35,723 nt of DNA from an uncultured Clostridia bacterium (GCA_944386195.1 CALXAD010000019.1:1-35723); one strand, 5' to 3'. Positions 8,448-18,714 are shown, counted from the first letter of the stretch. Made by a program: numbers and translations. The notes: generated from the letters alone by a model not told the origin.

Positions 8448-9074
8448 ATGTATGCTAAATATTTTAAGAGAATTTTAGATTTTTTACTTAGTCTTATTGC
8501 ACTAATTATTCTTTCACCAGTATTTCTTATTATTGCAATACTGGTAAGAGTAAAATTAGGTAGTCCTGTAATCTTTAAACAAAAAAGACCTGGAAAGAAT
8601 GAAAAGATTTTTACACTTTACAAGTTTAGAACTATGACAGATAAGAAAGATGAAAATGGTAATCTTTTACCAGATGAAAAAAGACTTACTAAGTTTGGTA
8701 AAGCTTTAAGAAGTACTAGCTTAGATGAACTTCCAGAACTTTTTAATATTTTAAAAGGGGACATGTCAATTATTGGACCAAGACCATTGTTAGTGGAATA
8801 TTTACCTTTATATAATGAAGAACAAAAACATAGACATGATGTAAGACCAGGACTTACTGGTTTAGCACAAGTAAGCGGAAGAAATAGTATTTCATGGGAA
8901 GAAAAGTTTGATGATGATATAAGATATATAAAAAATATTACTTTTATAAATGATGTAAAGATATTTTTTGAAACTATAATAAAAGTATTTAAAAGAGAAG
9001 GAATTTCTCAAGAAAATAATGCAACTATGGAAAAGTTTAAAGGAACAACAAAGCAAGGAGTAAAACATGAATAA
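8448..9074 (+). CDS. Initiating phospho-sugar transferase (PglC/EpsL-like)
   Basis: 208 residues. One N-terminal hydrophobic helix (about 11-33, a re-entrant membrane helix in this family), then [21 protein letters not shown], the catalytic Asp-Glu pair in [26 protein letters not shown], and [15 protein letters not shown]. This is the minimal (PglC-type) bacterial sugar transferase without the extra membrane helices of WbaP. It transfers a phospho-sugar from the UDP donor to undecaprenyl phosphate and so starts the repeat unit; given its neighbours the sugar is likely diacetylbacillosamine. Its stop overlaps the next start by 8 bases. Confidence 0.93.
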   Translation: MYAKYFKRILDFLLSLIALIILSPVFLIIAILVRVKLGSPVIFKQKRPGKNEKIFTLYKFRTMTDKKDENGNLLPDEKRLTKFGKALRSTSLDELPELFNILKGDMSIIGPRPLLVEYLPLYNEEQKHRHDVRPGLTGLAQVSGRNSISWEEKFDDDIRYIKNITFINDVKIFFETIIKVFKREGISQENNATMEKFKGTTKQGVKHE

Positions 9075-9696
9075 GAATGTTATAATTATTGGTGCAGGTG
9101 GACATGGAAAAGTAATTGCAGATATAATAGAAAAATCAGGAGACAAAGTTTTAGGATTTTTAGATGACAATGTGCCAGTAAATACAACTATTATTAAAGA
9201 AAAAGATATAAAAGTATTAGGAAAAGTTGATGATACAGAAAAGTTTATAAATGAAAATCCTAATGTTGAATTTATAATTGGAATAGGCAACAATAAGATA
9301 AGGAAAAACATTGCAGAAACTAAGAAATTAAAATATTATACAGCTATACATCCATCTAGCCAAATAGCATTAGATGTAGAAATAGGTGAAGGTTCAGTTG
9401 TAATGGCAAATGCATGCATTAATACATCAGCTAAAATTGGAAAACATTGTATTATAAATACAGGAGCAATTATAGAACATGATAATGTAATAGAAGATTA
9501 TGTACATGTTTCTCCTAATGCAACTTTATGTGGTACTGTTAAAGTAGGAGCTTTAACACATATAGGAGCAGGAACAACGATAAAAAATAATACAAATATA
9601 TGTAGTAATTGCATTATAGGTTGTGGAGCGGTAGCTATTAAAGATATAGAAGAAGAAGGAACATATGTAGGAGTTCCAGTACAAAGAATAAAATAA
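9067..9696 (+). CDS. PglD/EpsM-like UDP-amino-sugar N-acetyltransferase
   Basis: 209 residues. An N-terminal nucleotide-sugar binding domain with [15 protein letters not shown], then a left-handed beta-helix of hexapeptide repeats (about residues 95-200) holding [21 protein letters not shown]. The EHD histidine matches the catalytic base of PglD, and the C-terminal GVPVQRIK is typical. It should acetylate the C4 amine made by the aminotransferase to finish UDP-diacetylbacillosamine. It overlaps the sugar transferase gene, suggesting coupled translation. Biochemically it acts before that transferase, although its gene comes after. Confidence 0.92.
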   Translation: MNKNVIIIGAGGHGKVIADIIEKSGDKVLGFLDDNVPVNTTIIKEKDIKVLGKVDDTEKFINENPNVEFIIGIGNNKIRKNIAETKKLKYYTAIHPSSQIALDVEIGEGSVVMANACINTSAKIGKHCIINTGAIIEHDNVIEDYVHVSPNATLCGTVKVGALTHIGAGTTIKNNTNICSNCIIGCGAVAIKDIEEEGTYVGVPVQRIK

Positions 9697-9713
9697 GCAA
9701 AGGAATGTAATAA

Positions 9714-10829
9714 ATGAAAAAAGTATTGTTTGTAGCAACAGTAACTAGACATATAAATGCTTTTCATATACCATATTTAAAGTGGTTTAAAGAACAAGGA
9801 TATGAAGTTCATGTTGCAAGTAATGGAAATGAAAAAATAGAATATTGTGATAAACATTTTAATTTACCTTTTGAGAGATTTCCGTTAAAGGTAAATAATA
9901 TAAAGACTTATAAGGAATTAAAGAAAATTATTGATGATAATAATTATGAAATAATTCATTGCCATACTCCTGTTGGTGGAGTTTTAGCTAGATTAGCAGC
10001 TAGAAAAGCAAGAAAAAAAGGAACAAGAGTTATTTATACTGCACATGGATTTCATTTTTATAAAGGAGCGCCCTTGCTTAATTGGATTATTTATTATCCA
10101 ATTGAAAAAATTTTATCAAGATATACAGACTGTTTAATTACAATAAACCAAGAAGATTATGAATTAGCGAAGAAAAGATTCAAGAAAGCTAAACAAATAG
10201 AATATGTTCATGGAGTTGGAGTTGATAGTGAAAAGTTCAAAAAAGGAACTTTAAATAAAGAACAAAAGGAAAAATTAAGAAAATCATTAGATATAAAAGA
10301 ATATGATTTTGTAATAATTTATCCTGCAGAACTAAGTGATAGAAAAAATCAAGGAATGTTAATTAAAGCAATTGGATTGATAGACGAAGAAAAAAGAAAA
10401 AAAATTAAAGTTTTATTACCGGGGAAAGATTCAAAGAATGGAGAATATCAACAATTGGCAAAATCATTAGGTGTATCAGAACAAATTCTATTTTTAGGTT
10501 TTAGAAATGATATAGCGGACTTGCTTCAAATATCTAATTTAGAGGTATCTACTTCTAAGCAAGAAGGATTGCCTGTAAATATAATGGAAGCTATGTTTAG
10601 TGGAGTACCAATTATAGCGACGGATTGTAGGGGAAATAGGGATATTGTAGAAAATTTAGTTGAAATAGATGATAATAAAATACTTAGTCAAAAAATAGAA
10701 GATACAATGATTAATAAAGAATGGTATTTATGCAAACCTAACGAAAAATATGAATTAAGAAATGTAGTAAGCGAGATGGAAAAAATTTATAAAAGCTTGT
10801 CAAAACAAAAAATACAGGAGATTATATAA
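9714..10829 (+). CDS. Family 4 glycosyltransferase (EpsD/PglA-like)
   Basis: 371 residues with the GT-B fold. The N-terminal acceptor domain begins VLFVATVTRHINAFHIPYL, typical of EpsD/CapM/PglA-type enzymes, followed by CHTPVGGVLARLA and TAHGFHFYKGAP. The C-terminal donor domain has YPAELSDRKNQ and the E-x7-E motif region SKQEGLPVNIMEAMFSG. Retaining transferase acting at the inner face of the membrane. Next to the PglC/D genes it is a good candidate for adding the second sugar onto lipid-linked diacetylbacillosamine; exact donor not determinable. The next ATG follows the stop directly. Confidence 0.88.
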   Translation: MKKVLFVATVTRHINAFHIPYLKWFKEQGYEVHVASNGNEKIEYCDKHFNLPFERFPLKVNNIKTYKELKKIIDDNNYEIIHCHTPVGGVLARLAARKARKKGTRVIYTAHGFHFYKGAPLLNWIIYYPIEKILSRYTDCLITINQEDYELAKKRFKKAKQIEYVHGVGVDSEKFKKGTLNKEQKEKLRKSLDIKEYDFVIIYPAELSDRKNQGMLIKAIGLIDEEKRKKIKVLLPGKDSKNGEYQQLAKSLGVSEQILFLGFRNDIADLLQISNLEVSTSKQEGLPVNIMEAMFSGVPIIATDCRGNRDIVENLVEIDDNKILSQKIEDTMINKEWYLCKPNEKYELRNVVSEMEKIYKSLSKQKIQEII

Positions 10830-11615
10830 ATGAAAAATGAAAGAAAAGTAACAGTATTAATGTCAGAATACAATACTAAAGAAGATGAATTGAGGGCATC
10901 AATAGAAAGCATATTAAATCAAACATATAAAAATTTTAAGTTGTTAATTATTGACGATTGTTCTGATAAAAAAAGTACAGAAATAATAGAGTCATATAGA
11001 GATGATAGAATAAAATTAGTTCATAATGAAAAAAATTTAGGGCTAGATAAATCACTAAACAAAGGAATTGAATTGATTGATACTGACTATATAATCAGAA
11101 TGGATACAGATGATATTGCTAAAGAAGATAGAATAGAAAAGCAAATGGATTTTGTTGAAAAACATCCAGAATATAGTATTGTAGCTGGAAATGCTAATGT
11201 CTTTGATGAAAATGGAATATATAAAACAACTAATAAATCTGGAGAAATAAAAAAAGAAGATTTTGCGTGGGGAACACCTTTTATACATCCGACAATGATT
11301 ATTAAAACAAAAGATATAAAAGCTATAGGGGGATATCCGATTTATAAAAGAGCGGAAGATTATGCAATGGCAATGGAAATGTATGCATATGGATTTAAGG
11401 GATATATAATGAAAGATATTTTAATCGATTATAGAATGAATGCTGATGGGTATAAAAAGAAAAAATTTAAGTATAGATTAGTTGAATTTAAGGTGAAATA
11501 TCATTATTTTAGAAAAATGAAAATGAAATGGTATTATTACATATATTGTGTTAAACCAATATTGGTTGGTTTAATACCAAAAAATTTGTTACAAAAGTAT
11601 CATTGTAAACGTTAA
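10830..11615 (+). CDS. Family 2 glycosyltransferase
   Basis: 261 residues, GT-A fold. VTVLMSEYNTKEDELRASI opens the nucleotide-binding domain. SILNQTYKNFKLLIIDDCSD and the metal-binding DTDD (in YIIRMDTDDIA) follow, and then GGYPIYKRAEDYAMAM near the acceptor site. The C-terminus is basic and aromatic, probably membrane-associated. Inverting transferase elongating the repeat unit; donor unknown. AGGAG ribosome site lies inside the end of the previous gene. Confidence 0.9.
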   Translation: MKNERKVTVLMSEYNTKEDELRASIESILNQTYKNFKLLIIDDCSDKKSTEIIESYRDDRIKLVHNEKNLGLDKSLNKGIELIDTDYIIRMDTDDIAKEDRIEKQMDFVEKHPEYSIVAGNANVFDENGIYKTTNKSGEIKKEDFAWGTPFIHPTMIIKTKDIKAIGGYPIYKRAEDYAMAMEMYAYGFKGYIMKDILIDYRMNADGYKKKKFKYRLVEFKVKYHYFRKMKMKWYYYIYCVKPILVGLIPKNLLQKYHCKR

Positions 11616-11640
11616 TTTTAAATATTAAAAGGAGAAAAAA

Positions 11641-13089
11641 GTGGAAACAAACAAAAATAAGTTAATAATAAAGTTTGCTAATATATTTTTGGGAATTATA
11701 TTTTTTACAATGTATATTATGTTTTATAATGATTATACAACTAATTTTATAATAAATGCAGAATTAGTTAAATTTATATTATCTTGGATAGGTATTATAT
11801 TATATATATATATTATTTTTTCTTGGTATAAATTACATGGAAAAATATTTGATTTATATACTATTATGGTTACGTTCTTTATATTATTGAATTATGGACA
11901 ATGCTTTTTATGGGCTTTTGGAATTCATACTGATGATGAAATAGGAAAAAGTAATTTGTATGGAATTGGAGTTGCGACCGACAAAGAAATTATTATAGCA
12001 CAATTAATAACTTTAATGTGTATATTTATGTTTCATGTTGGAAGTTGTTTTTGCAATGAAAAAGAGAAAGGAATAAGTAGTGAAAAAAATGAAAGAAATA
12101 AGAGAAGTATTTATGTAGTTAGTTTATGCCTTTCTTTTTTTGTTATTCCGATTTCTTTTATACAATATTTTATTAATTTATTAAATACACAATCACAAGG
12201 GTATGGTTCATTGTTTTATAATGACTTGACTGTTGGAGAAACGCTTATAGAAATATTTTCTAGACTATTCGCACCATGTTTATTTGGGTTATTAATAGGT
12301 AGTGGCTTTAAAAAAAATGTAACTAAAGTAGTTGGAATTATAATGTTGGCATATATCATTTTGTCGTTAGCATCAGGAGATAGAGGAAATTGGCTTTATG
12401 CATTATTAATTTTATTATTTTTATATAATAATTATATAAAAAAAATAAAATTAAAATCTTTTTTGAAACTAATAATAATTGGTATAGTATGTTTAACTGT
12501 GATAAATGCTATAGTTTCAGTAAGAAACACAGGAATAACTTTTCAGAATATATCAAAAGCTCTAAGTATAGGTAATAATCCAGTTGTAACAACAGTTTTT
12601 GAAATGGGTACAACCATGGGAATACAAACTACACTAGTTAGGACGGGATTTGACATATATCCATATGGAAATACACACTTCTTTTCTATTTTAGGAATGG
12701 TTAGTGATAAAGTTATAGAAATATTAGGTTTTGATTATGTAGATTTATCGACATGGTTTACTAAACAATATTTAAAGTTAGATAACTGGGGACCAGATTT
12801 TAGTATTGTAGGAGAAAACTTAATTAATTATGGACCATATTTTGCTCCAATTGCTATGATAATAATTGGATGGATATTTACTAAATTAGTTTATTTAAGT
12901 AACAAGGATTTGGAAGGAAATTCTTTAAAAACATTAGTTGCGTTAATTAGTTGCCTATCACTAATATCAATTTTTAGAGGTGCTATGTCATTTCATTTAA
13001 AGGTTTGGCTTTTTAGAATAATAATTTTTGTTGGATTAATAAAAATTTATACAATGTATATTAATTCGAAAAATATAAATAAAGTTTAA
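11641..13089 (+). CDS. wzy: Wzy-type O-antigen/capsule polymerase, GTG start
   Basis: 482 residues and about twelve hydrophobic segments across the whole length. A long outer loop in the second half holds SLASGDRGNWLYALL and SIVGENLINYGPYFAP, in keeping with the oligosaccharide repeat-unit polymerase family. Wzy joins lipid-linked repeat units on the outer face of the membrane; this is the only polymerase candidate in the operon and the flippase is at 18.7 kb. The start is GTG at 11641, with AAGGAG 6 bases upstream; no upstream ATG fits. Sequence conservation in Wzy is low, so the call relies on topology and position. Confidence 0.82.
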   Translation: METNKNKLIIKFANIFLGIIFFTMYIMFYNDYTTNFIINAELVKFILSWIGIILYIYIIFSWYKLHGKIFDLYTIMVTFFILLNYGQCFLWAFGIHTDDEIGKSNLYGIGVATDKEIIIAQLITLMCIFMFHVGSCFCNEKEKGISSEKNERNKRSIYVVSLCLSFFVIPISFIQYFINLLNTQSQGYGSLFYNDLTVGETLIEIFSRLFAPCLFGLLIGSGFKKNVTKVVGIIMLAYIILSLASGDRGNWLYALLILLFLYNNYIKKIKLKSFLKLIIIGIVCLTVINAIVSVRNTGITFQNISKALSIGNNPVVTTVFEMGTTMGIQTTLVRTGFDIYPYGNTHFFSILGMVSDKVIEILGFDYVDLSTWFTKQYLKLDNWGPDFSIVGENLINYGPYFAPIAMIIIGWIFTKLVYLSNKDLEGNSLKTLVALISCLSLISIFRGAMSFHLKVWLFRIIIFVGLIKIYTMYINSKNINKV

Positions 13090-13112
13090 AAAGAAATAAT
13101 AGGGGGGATAAA

Positions 13113-14192
13113 ATGAAAATACTTTTTTGTACATCTAGCATGGGAAAGGGTGGAGCAGAAAGAGTAATATCTATATTAAGTAATAATTTGATTAAGGATA
13201 ATGAAATAACAATTTTAGTTAATACAAATAAAAATATAGCATATAAATTAGATGATTCAATAAATATTATTACATTAGATAAAAAATATAAGAAAAATAG
13301 CTTAATAAGAAATATTAGTAGGATTAAGAAGACAAAGAAAGTATTAAAAGAGCAAAAACCAGATATTATAATATCTTTTTTACCTATGCCGTCATTTAGA
13401 ATAATAATAGCTAATATAAGAATGAAAATACCTGTGATAATATCAGATAGAAATGACCCAAAACAGGAATATAAATCTAAATTAAGTAATATTTTAATGA
13501 ATTGGCTATATCCTAAAGCAAATGGATTTGTATTTCAAACAAAAGAGCAGAAAAGATATTTTAAAGATGAAATACAAAAAAAATCGCGAATAATATTTAA
13601 TCCTATTAATGATTGCTTTTTAAAAGAAAATAAAATAGTAAAGAAGGAAAATACTATTATAAATATAGGAAGATTGATGCCACAGAAAAACCAAATAATG
13701 TTAATAAATGCATTTTCAGAGATTATAAAGAAATATCCACAATACAAGTTAAAGATATTTGGAGAGGGACCATTAAAAGAAAGTTTGAAAAAAAGAATAG
13801 AAGATTTAAATATAGAAGATAAAGCTTCTTTATGTGGATTGACTGATAATATAAAGGAAGAATTAGAAATCTCAAAAATTTTTGTTTTATCATCTAACTA
13901 TGAGGGAATGCCAAATGTTTTAATAGAGGCAATGGCAACAGGTTGTGCTTCTATATCAACAGATTGTCCATGTGGAGGGCCAAGGGAGTTTATTGAAAAT
14001 TATAAAAATGGTATTTTGATTACAGTGGGTGACGAAAAGGAACTAGAAAATAGCATTGAAAAATTAATAAAAGACGAAGAGAAAATCAAAGAATTAGGAG
14101 AAAATGCAAAAAAAATCAAAGAAAAATTAAAAACAGAAGATATTATAAATCAATGGAAAGAATATATACAAACTATAATAGGCAAAAAATAG
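13113..14192 (+). CDS. Family 4 glycosyltransferase (PglH/PglJ-like)
   Basis: 359 residues, GT-B. The start MKILFCTSSMGKGGAERVI is the usual acceptor-side motif. IISDRNDP, IGRLMPQKNQ and LSSNYEGMPNVLIEAMATG with CPCGGPREFI match transferases such as PglH/PglJ that add GalNAc in bacillosamine-based glycans. That donor is only a suggestion. GGGGGG ribosome site 6 bases before ATG. Confidence 0.88.
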   Translation: MKILFCTSSMGKGGAERVISILSNNLIKDNEITILVNTNKNIAYKLDDSINIITLDKKYKKNSLIRNISRIKKTKKVLKEQKPDIIISFLPMPSFRIIIANIRMKIPVIISDRNDPKQEYKSKLSNILMNWLYPKANGFVFQTKEQKRYFKDEIQKKSRIIFNPINDCFLKENKIVKKENTIINIGRLMPQKNQIMLINAFSEIIKKYPQYKLKIFGEGPLKESLKKRIEDLNIEDKASLCGLTDNIKEELEISKIFVLSSNYEGMPNVLIEAMATGCASISTDCPCGGPREFIENYKNGILITVGDEKELENSIEKLIKDEEKIKELGENAKKIKEKLKTEDIINQWKEYIQTIIGKK

Positions 14193-14232
14193 ATTTTTAT
14201 TATTTAGCAAATATATATATAAAGGGGAAAAT

Positions 14233-15216
14233 ATGAATATGTTAACATACTTTGTAACAGGTGGAGCTGGTTTTATTGGCTCTACATTAAGTGAAAAATT
14301 ATTAAGTTTAGGAAATAAAGTAATAGCAATAGATAACTTTTGTGATTTTTATAATCCTGCTATTAAAGAAAATAACGTAAAAGAATTGATTTTGAATCCT
14401 AATTTTAAATTATATAGAGCAGACATAAGAGATAGAGAAGCAGTAAAGAAAATATTTAATGAAAATAAAATAGATGTAGTAATGAGTTTAGCAGCAATGG
14501 CAGGAGTAAGACCATCTATTGAAAATCCTTGTTTATATCAAGAAGTAAATTGTTTAGGATTACAAAATATATTAGAAGAAATGAAACTACATAATGTTAA
14601 AAATGGAGTATTAGCTTCTTCTAGTAGTGTATATGGTAATTGTAAAGAAGTGCCTTTTAGAGAAGATATGATAGTAGACTATGCAATTAGTCCTTATGCA
14701 GCAACAAAGAAAGCAAATGAAGTAATGGCACATGTATATCATAAATTATATGATATGAATATAATAATGCTTAGATTCTTTACAGTATATGGACCAAAAC
14801 AAAGACCAGATTTAGCAATAAATAAGTTTACAAGATTAATGTTAGAAGATAAAGAAATTCCAATGTTTGGTGATGGGACAACTTCTAGAGATTATACATA
14901 TGTAGATGATATAGTAGATGGAATAATAAAATCTTGTGAATATACATTAAATAATAAAAATGTTTATGAAATATTAAATTTAGGTAATTCATCTCCTATA
15001 TCATTAAAAGAAATGATAAATGTAATTGGAAAAACTTTAGGAGTAGAGCCAAAAATAAAACAATTACCAATGCAACCAGGAGACGTAGATAGAACTTATG
15101 CTGATATTTCAAAAGCAAAAGAATTAATAAGATATGAACCTAAAATAACATTTGAAGACGGAATAAGGAAATTTGTAGAATGGTATAAAGAAAATAAAGA
15201 TTTATACAAAATGTAA
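14233..15216 (+). CDS. UDP-glucuronate 4-epimerase-like NAD-dependent epimerase
   Basis: 327 residues, extended SDR. TGGAGFIGS binds NAD; IDNFCDFYNPAIKENN resembles the DNFNDYYD segment of UDP-glucuronate 4-epimerases. ASSSSVYG and the catalytic SPYAATKKANE (Tyr-x-x-x-Lys) follow, then TVYGPKQRPDLAI and TTSRDYTYVDDIV. The following gene makes UDP-glucuronate, so this enzyme probably turns it into UDP-galacturonate; a GalE-type activity is the alternative. An ATG six bases downstream (14239) is also possible, but 14233 lies 5 bases after AAGGGG. Confidence 0.88.
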   Translation: MNMLTYFVTGGAGFIGSTLSEKLLSLGNKVIAIDNFCDFYNPAIKENNVKELILNPNFKLYRADIRDREAVKKIFNENKIDVVMSLAAMAGVRPSIENPCLYQEVNCLGLQNILEEMKLHNVKNGVLASSSSVYGNCKEVPFREDMIVDYAISPYAATKKANEVMAHVYHKLYDMNIIMLRFFTVYGPKQRPDLAINKFTRLMLEDKEIPMFGDGTTSRDYTYVDDIVDGIIKSCEYTLNNKNVYEILNLGNSSPISLKEMINVIGKTLGVEPKIKQLPMQPGDVDRTYADISKAKELIRYEPKITFEDGIRKFVEWYKENKDLYKM

Positions 15217-15237
15217 AATAAAAGGAGATTGATAAAG

Positions 15238-16539
15238 ATGGAACAATATAAAATAGCAGTAGCTGGAACAGGATATGTAGGATTAGTGGCAGGAGCATGT
15301 TTTGCAGAAAGAGGACATAAAGTAATTTGTGTTGATGTAGATGAAGAAAAAGTAAATACAATGAAAAAAGGTATTTCACCAATTTATGAAGAGGGACTAC
15401 AAGAATTAATGCAAAAAAATCATGAAGCAGGTAGATTAGATTATACAACAGATTATAAAGCAGCATATAAAGATGCAGATGCAATATTTATAGGAGTTGG
15501 AACACCAGAACAACCGGATGGCTCAGCCAACTTAAGTTACATAGCAACAGTTTCAAGACAAATAGCAGAAAGTATAGAAAAAGATTGTTTAGTAGTTGTA
15601 AAATCAACAGTACCAATTGGAACAAATGATAAGGTAGAACAATTTATAAAAGATTTCTTAGTACATGATGTAAAAGTAGAAGTCGCAAGTAACCCAGAAT
15701 TCTTAGCACAAGGTAGAGCAGTTAAAGATACATTAGAAGCTAAAAGAATAGTAATAGGAACAGAAAGTAAAGAAGCTGAAAAGATGCTTATGCAAATATA
15801 TGAGCCATTTAATTTACCAATAGTATCTGTAAGTAGAAGAAGTGCAGAAATGATTAAATATGCATCAAATGACTTTTTAGCATTAAAAATATCATATATG
15901 AATGATATAGCAAACCTATGTGAATTAGTAGGAGCAAATATAGAAGATGTAGCAAAAGGAATGAGTTATGACCCAAGAATAGGAAGTAACTTCTTAAAAG
16001 CAGGAATTGGCTATGGTGGAAGTTGTTTCCCAAAAGATACAAAGGCATTAAAATATCTTGCTAAACAACATGGATATACATTAAGAACGGTAGAGGCAGC
16101 AGTTGATGTAAACGCAGAGCAAAAAACAAAATTATTCAAAAAAGCTTCTGATAGATTAATAACATTTAATAATTTAAAAGTAGCAGTATTAGGATTAACA
16201 TTTAAGCCAGGAACAGATGACTTAAGAGAAGCTCCATCACTTGATAATGTAAAATTATTATTAGAAAAAGGAGCAAATATATATGCTTATGACCCAGTAG
16301 GTGAAGATAATTATAAAAAGAAATATCCAACAGAAATAAACTATGTAAAAACTCCTGAAGAAGCATTAAAAGATGCTAATATATGCTTTATATTTACAGA
16401 ATGGGATGAAATAAAAAATGTAAAACCAGAAGAATATAAAAAATTAATGAAAACACCTCTTGTATATGATGGAAGAAACATATATAACTTAAAAGAAATG
16501 ATAAAAGAAGGTGTAGAATATTATTCAATAGGAAGATAA
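15238..16539 (+). CDS. ugd: UDP-glucose 6-dehydrogenase
   Basis: 433 residues. NAD-binding GTGYVGLVAG at the N-terminus, STVPIGTND, then the central domain, and the catalytic cysteine in YGGSCFPKDTKAL; C-terminal domain with GLTFKPGTDDLREAPS and YDPVG. It oxidises UDP-glucose to UDP-glucuronate, feeding the epimerase just upstream, so the polymer should contain uronic acid. Start set at ATG 15238, 10 bases after AAAGGAG; the in-frame TTG at 15229 is too close to that site. The final 24 bases of the gene recur at 20909-20932. Confidence 0.95.
   Translation: MEQYKIAVAGTGYVGLVAGACFAERGHKVICVDVDEEKVNTMKKGISPIYEEGLQELMQKNHEAGRLDYTTDYKAAYKDADAIFIGVGTPEQPDGSANLSYIATVSRQIAESIEKDCLVVVKSTVPIGTNDKVEQFIKDFLVHDVKVEVASNPEFLAQGRAVKDTLEAKRIVIGTESKEAEKMLMQIYEPFNLPIVSVSRRSAEMIKYASNDFLALKISYMNDIANLCELVGANIEDVAKGMSYDPRIGSNFLKAGIGYGGSCFPKDTKALKYLAKQHGYTLRTVEAAVDVNAEQKTKLFKKASDRLITFNNLKVAVLGLTFKPGTDDLREAPSLDNVKLLLEKGANIYAYDPVGEDNYKKKYPTEINYVKTPEEALKDANICFIFTEWDEIKNVKPEEYKKLMKTPLVYDGRNIYNLKEMIKEGVEYYSIGR
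16516..16539 (+). repeat. 24-bp direct repeat, copy 1 (3' end of ugd)
   Basis: Codes for the last residues EYYSIGR and the stop. An identical 24-bp stretch occurs at 20909-20932 with no coding role there. The two copies bracket four genes (16558-20910). Confidence 0.9.
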
Positions 16540-16557
16540 TTAGGAGGAAAACTAAAA

Positions 16558-17676
16558 GTGAAAGAAGAGGTTGCAGAAAAAAAGACTAGGAATATTGGGC
16601 TAGATATGTTAAGAATAGTAGCAATGCTAATGATAGTTTGTTTACACATACTTTTAAAAGGTGATTTTATAAATTCAGAAAATATAAAGTATTGTAATGC
16701 AATAAGCTTTTTAGAAGTGATTTGTATAGTTGCAGTAAATTGCTATGTACTTATTACAGGATTTTTCCAAGTAAAATCAGAAATCAAAATGAATAAAATT
16801 GTAAAAATATGGGTAAAGACATTATTTTATTCCATAAGTATATATATAATTTTATTAATAGTTGGAAAAGCAGATTTTTCAATAATTGATGGAATAAAAT
16901 CATTTTTCCCCGTTGTAACTAATCATTATTGGTTTATTACTACATATTTAGTTTTATATATGATATCACCATTTATAAATAAAATGATAAATCAATTAAA
17001 TAAAAATGAATTTAAAAAATTATTAATAATTTTAATAATTATATTTTGTCTTTTAACAAGCATATTACCAAATGAATTCTTACTTGATGGAACAGGAGGG
17101 CATGGTATAATTTGGTTTGTTATACTTTATTTAGTTGGAGCTTATATAAGGTTATATTTAAAAACCAATTTATATAATAATAAAAGAAATTTGTTGGGAT
17201 ATTTATTGATTACAATTTTTTCATATTTTTTACTTTTGACAATTATATATATATGTAATACATTAAATATAAAAGATTTAAGTGGAAAAGTTTATGCTTA
17301 TAATTTTGTAACTACATTTATAGCATCAGTATTTTTGTTTTTATATTTTAAAAATTTAAATATAAAAAATGATATAATTATAAAAATAATATCAAGAGTA
17401 GCACCGTTAACATTTGGAGTTTATTTAATACATGATCACTCTGTCTTAGCACCAAAATTGTATTTGGAAATTTTAAATTTAGATTATTGGTGGAATAATG
17501 AATTACAATTTATAATTATACCATGTGTAGCAATAGGAATATTTGTAATTTGTATTATAATAGAAAAGATTACGCAGACTACGATTCAAAAATGGATATA
17601 TAATTTTTTGAAAAAGATATATTTAAGTTTGAGGAAAACGAAAATATGTAAAAAATTATATAGCAAAATTTTATGA
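16558..17676 (+). CDS. Acyltransferase family 3 membrane protein (probable sugar O-acetyltransferase), GTG start
   Basis: 372 residues, about ten membrane helices. The N-terminal RNIGLDMLRIVAMLMIVCLHIL carries the catalytic histidine region of acyltransferase-3/WecH proteins, and VTNHYWFITTYLVLYMISPFINK is another family hallmark. Usually moves acetyl groups onto cell-surface sugars across the membrane. GTG at 16558 is chosen because TAGGAGG sits 9 bases upstream and no ATG is near. First gene of the segment bracketed by the ugd-end repeats. Confidence 0.88.
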   Translation: MKEEVAEKKTRNIGLDMLRIVAMLMIVCLHILLKGDFINSENIKYCNAISFLEVICIVAVNCYVLITGFFQVKSEIKMNKIVKIWVKTLFYSISIYIILLIVGKADFSIIDGIKSFFPVVTNHYWFITTYLVLYMISPFINKMINQLNKNEFKKLLIILIIIFCLLTSILPNEFLLDGTGGHGIIWFVILYLVGAYIRLYLKTNLYNNKRNLLGYLLITIFSYFLLLTIIYICNTLNIKDLSGKVYAYNFVTTFIASVFLFLYFKNLNIKNDIIIKIISRVAPLTFGVYLIHDHSVLAPKLYLEILNLDYWWNNELQFIIIPCVAIGIFVICIIIEKITQTTIQKWIYNFLKKIYLSLRKTKICKKLYSKIL

Positions 17677-17766
17677 ATATTTTTTGAAAAGAAAATAAAA
17701 TGATTTAATAAGAAAAAATTATTAGTAGAGTTATAAAATAAAAAATTATGATTAGAGGGAAAATAT

Positions 17767-18678
17767 ATGAAAAATAAATTAGAAGTATCAATAATTACTC
17801 CAACATATAATAGAGCATATACATTAAAAAGACTATATGATTCTTTGAAAAATCAGACTAGTAAGAGTTTTGAATGGATTGTAATTGATGATGGCTCAAA
17901 AGATGAAACAGAAAAAATATTAAAAAAGTTTAAAGATGAAAATTATATTAGAATGAGATATATAAAGCAAGAAAATAAAGGAAAGCATGTTGCCGTAAAT
18001 AAAGGTATAGATATGGCAGAAGGAAAAATGACTTTTATTGTAGATTCAGATGATTATTTAATTGAGGATGCTGTAGAAATTATCATAAAAAAGGAAAAAG
18101 AAATATCAAATAAAAAATGTTTTTCTGGAATGGTTTTTAACAGAGGATATGATAGGAACACTATATGGGGGAAAACATTTAAGGGAGAATATATAGATAT
18201 TACAAAATCAGAAGAAGAAAAATATAATATAAAAGGAGAAAAGGTAAGGATTTTTTATACAGAGATATTAAAGAAAAATAGATTTCCTGAATTTAAAGGA
18301 GAGAAGTTTTTAACAGAAGCAGTATTATGGAATAGAATTGCTAGTCAAGGATATAAATCAAGATATTTCCAAGATATAATTTACATAGGAGATTATCTTG
18401 ATGATGGATTAACCAAGAAAGGAAATAAAAGATTTAAAAATAGTCCTAATGGATTATTATTATATATAAAAGAGTATATAGAATTTAAAGGTATAAAATT
18501 TCCTAGAAAATTATTGCTATATGAAATGTACAGTGAAGCAATTTATGAAAATAAAAATATAAAAAAAGCAGCAAGAGATTTAGAAATTACAACATTTTCA
18601 TTGGAATGTGGAATTATATTAAGAAAAATAATAAAGTTATTTAAAATAAATAATAAATATAAAAGATATAATAAATAG
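17767..18678 (+). CDS. Family 2 glycosyltransferase
   Basis: 303 residues. GT-A domain with VSIITPTYNRAYTLKRLYDSL, FEWIVIDDGSKDET, KQENKGKHVAVNKG and the DSDD metal motif. The C-terminal part (YKSRYFQDIIYIGDYLDDGLTK) resembles capsule and O-antigen GT2 enzymes. Donor unknown. A 90-base AT-rich gap precedes it, with GAGGG just before ATG; no strong promoter is seen. Confidence 0.9.
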   Translation: MKNKLEVSIITPTYNRAYTLKRLYDSLKNQTSKSFEWIVIDDGSKDETEKILKKFKDENYIRMRYIKQENKGKHVAVNKGIDMAEGKMTFIVDSDDYLIEDAVEIIIKKEKEISNKKCFSGMVFNRGYDRNTIWGKTFKGEYIDITKSEEEKYNIKGEKVRIFYTEILKKNRFPEFKGEKFLTEAVLWNRIASQGYKSRYFQDIIYIGDYLDDGLTKKGNKRFKNSPNGLLLYIKEYIEFKGIKFPRKLLLYEMYSEAIYENKNIKKAARDLEITTFSLECGIILRKIIKLFKINNKYKRYNK

Positions 18679-18714
18679 TGGAATATTGTAGTAGAAAGAT
18701 AGGAGTTAGTATAT

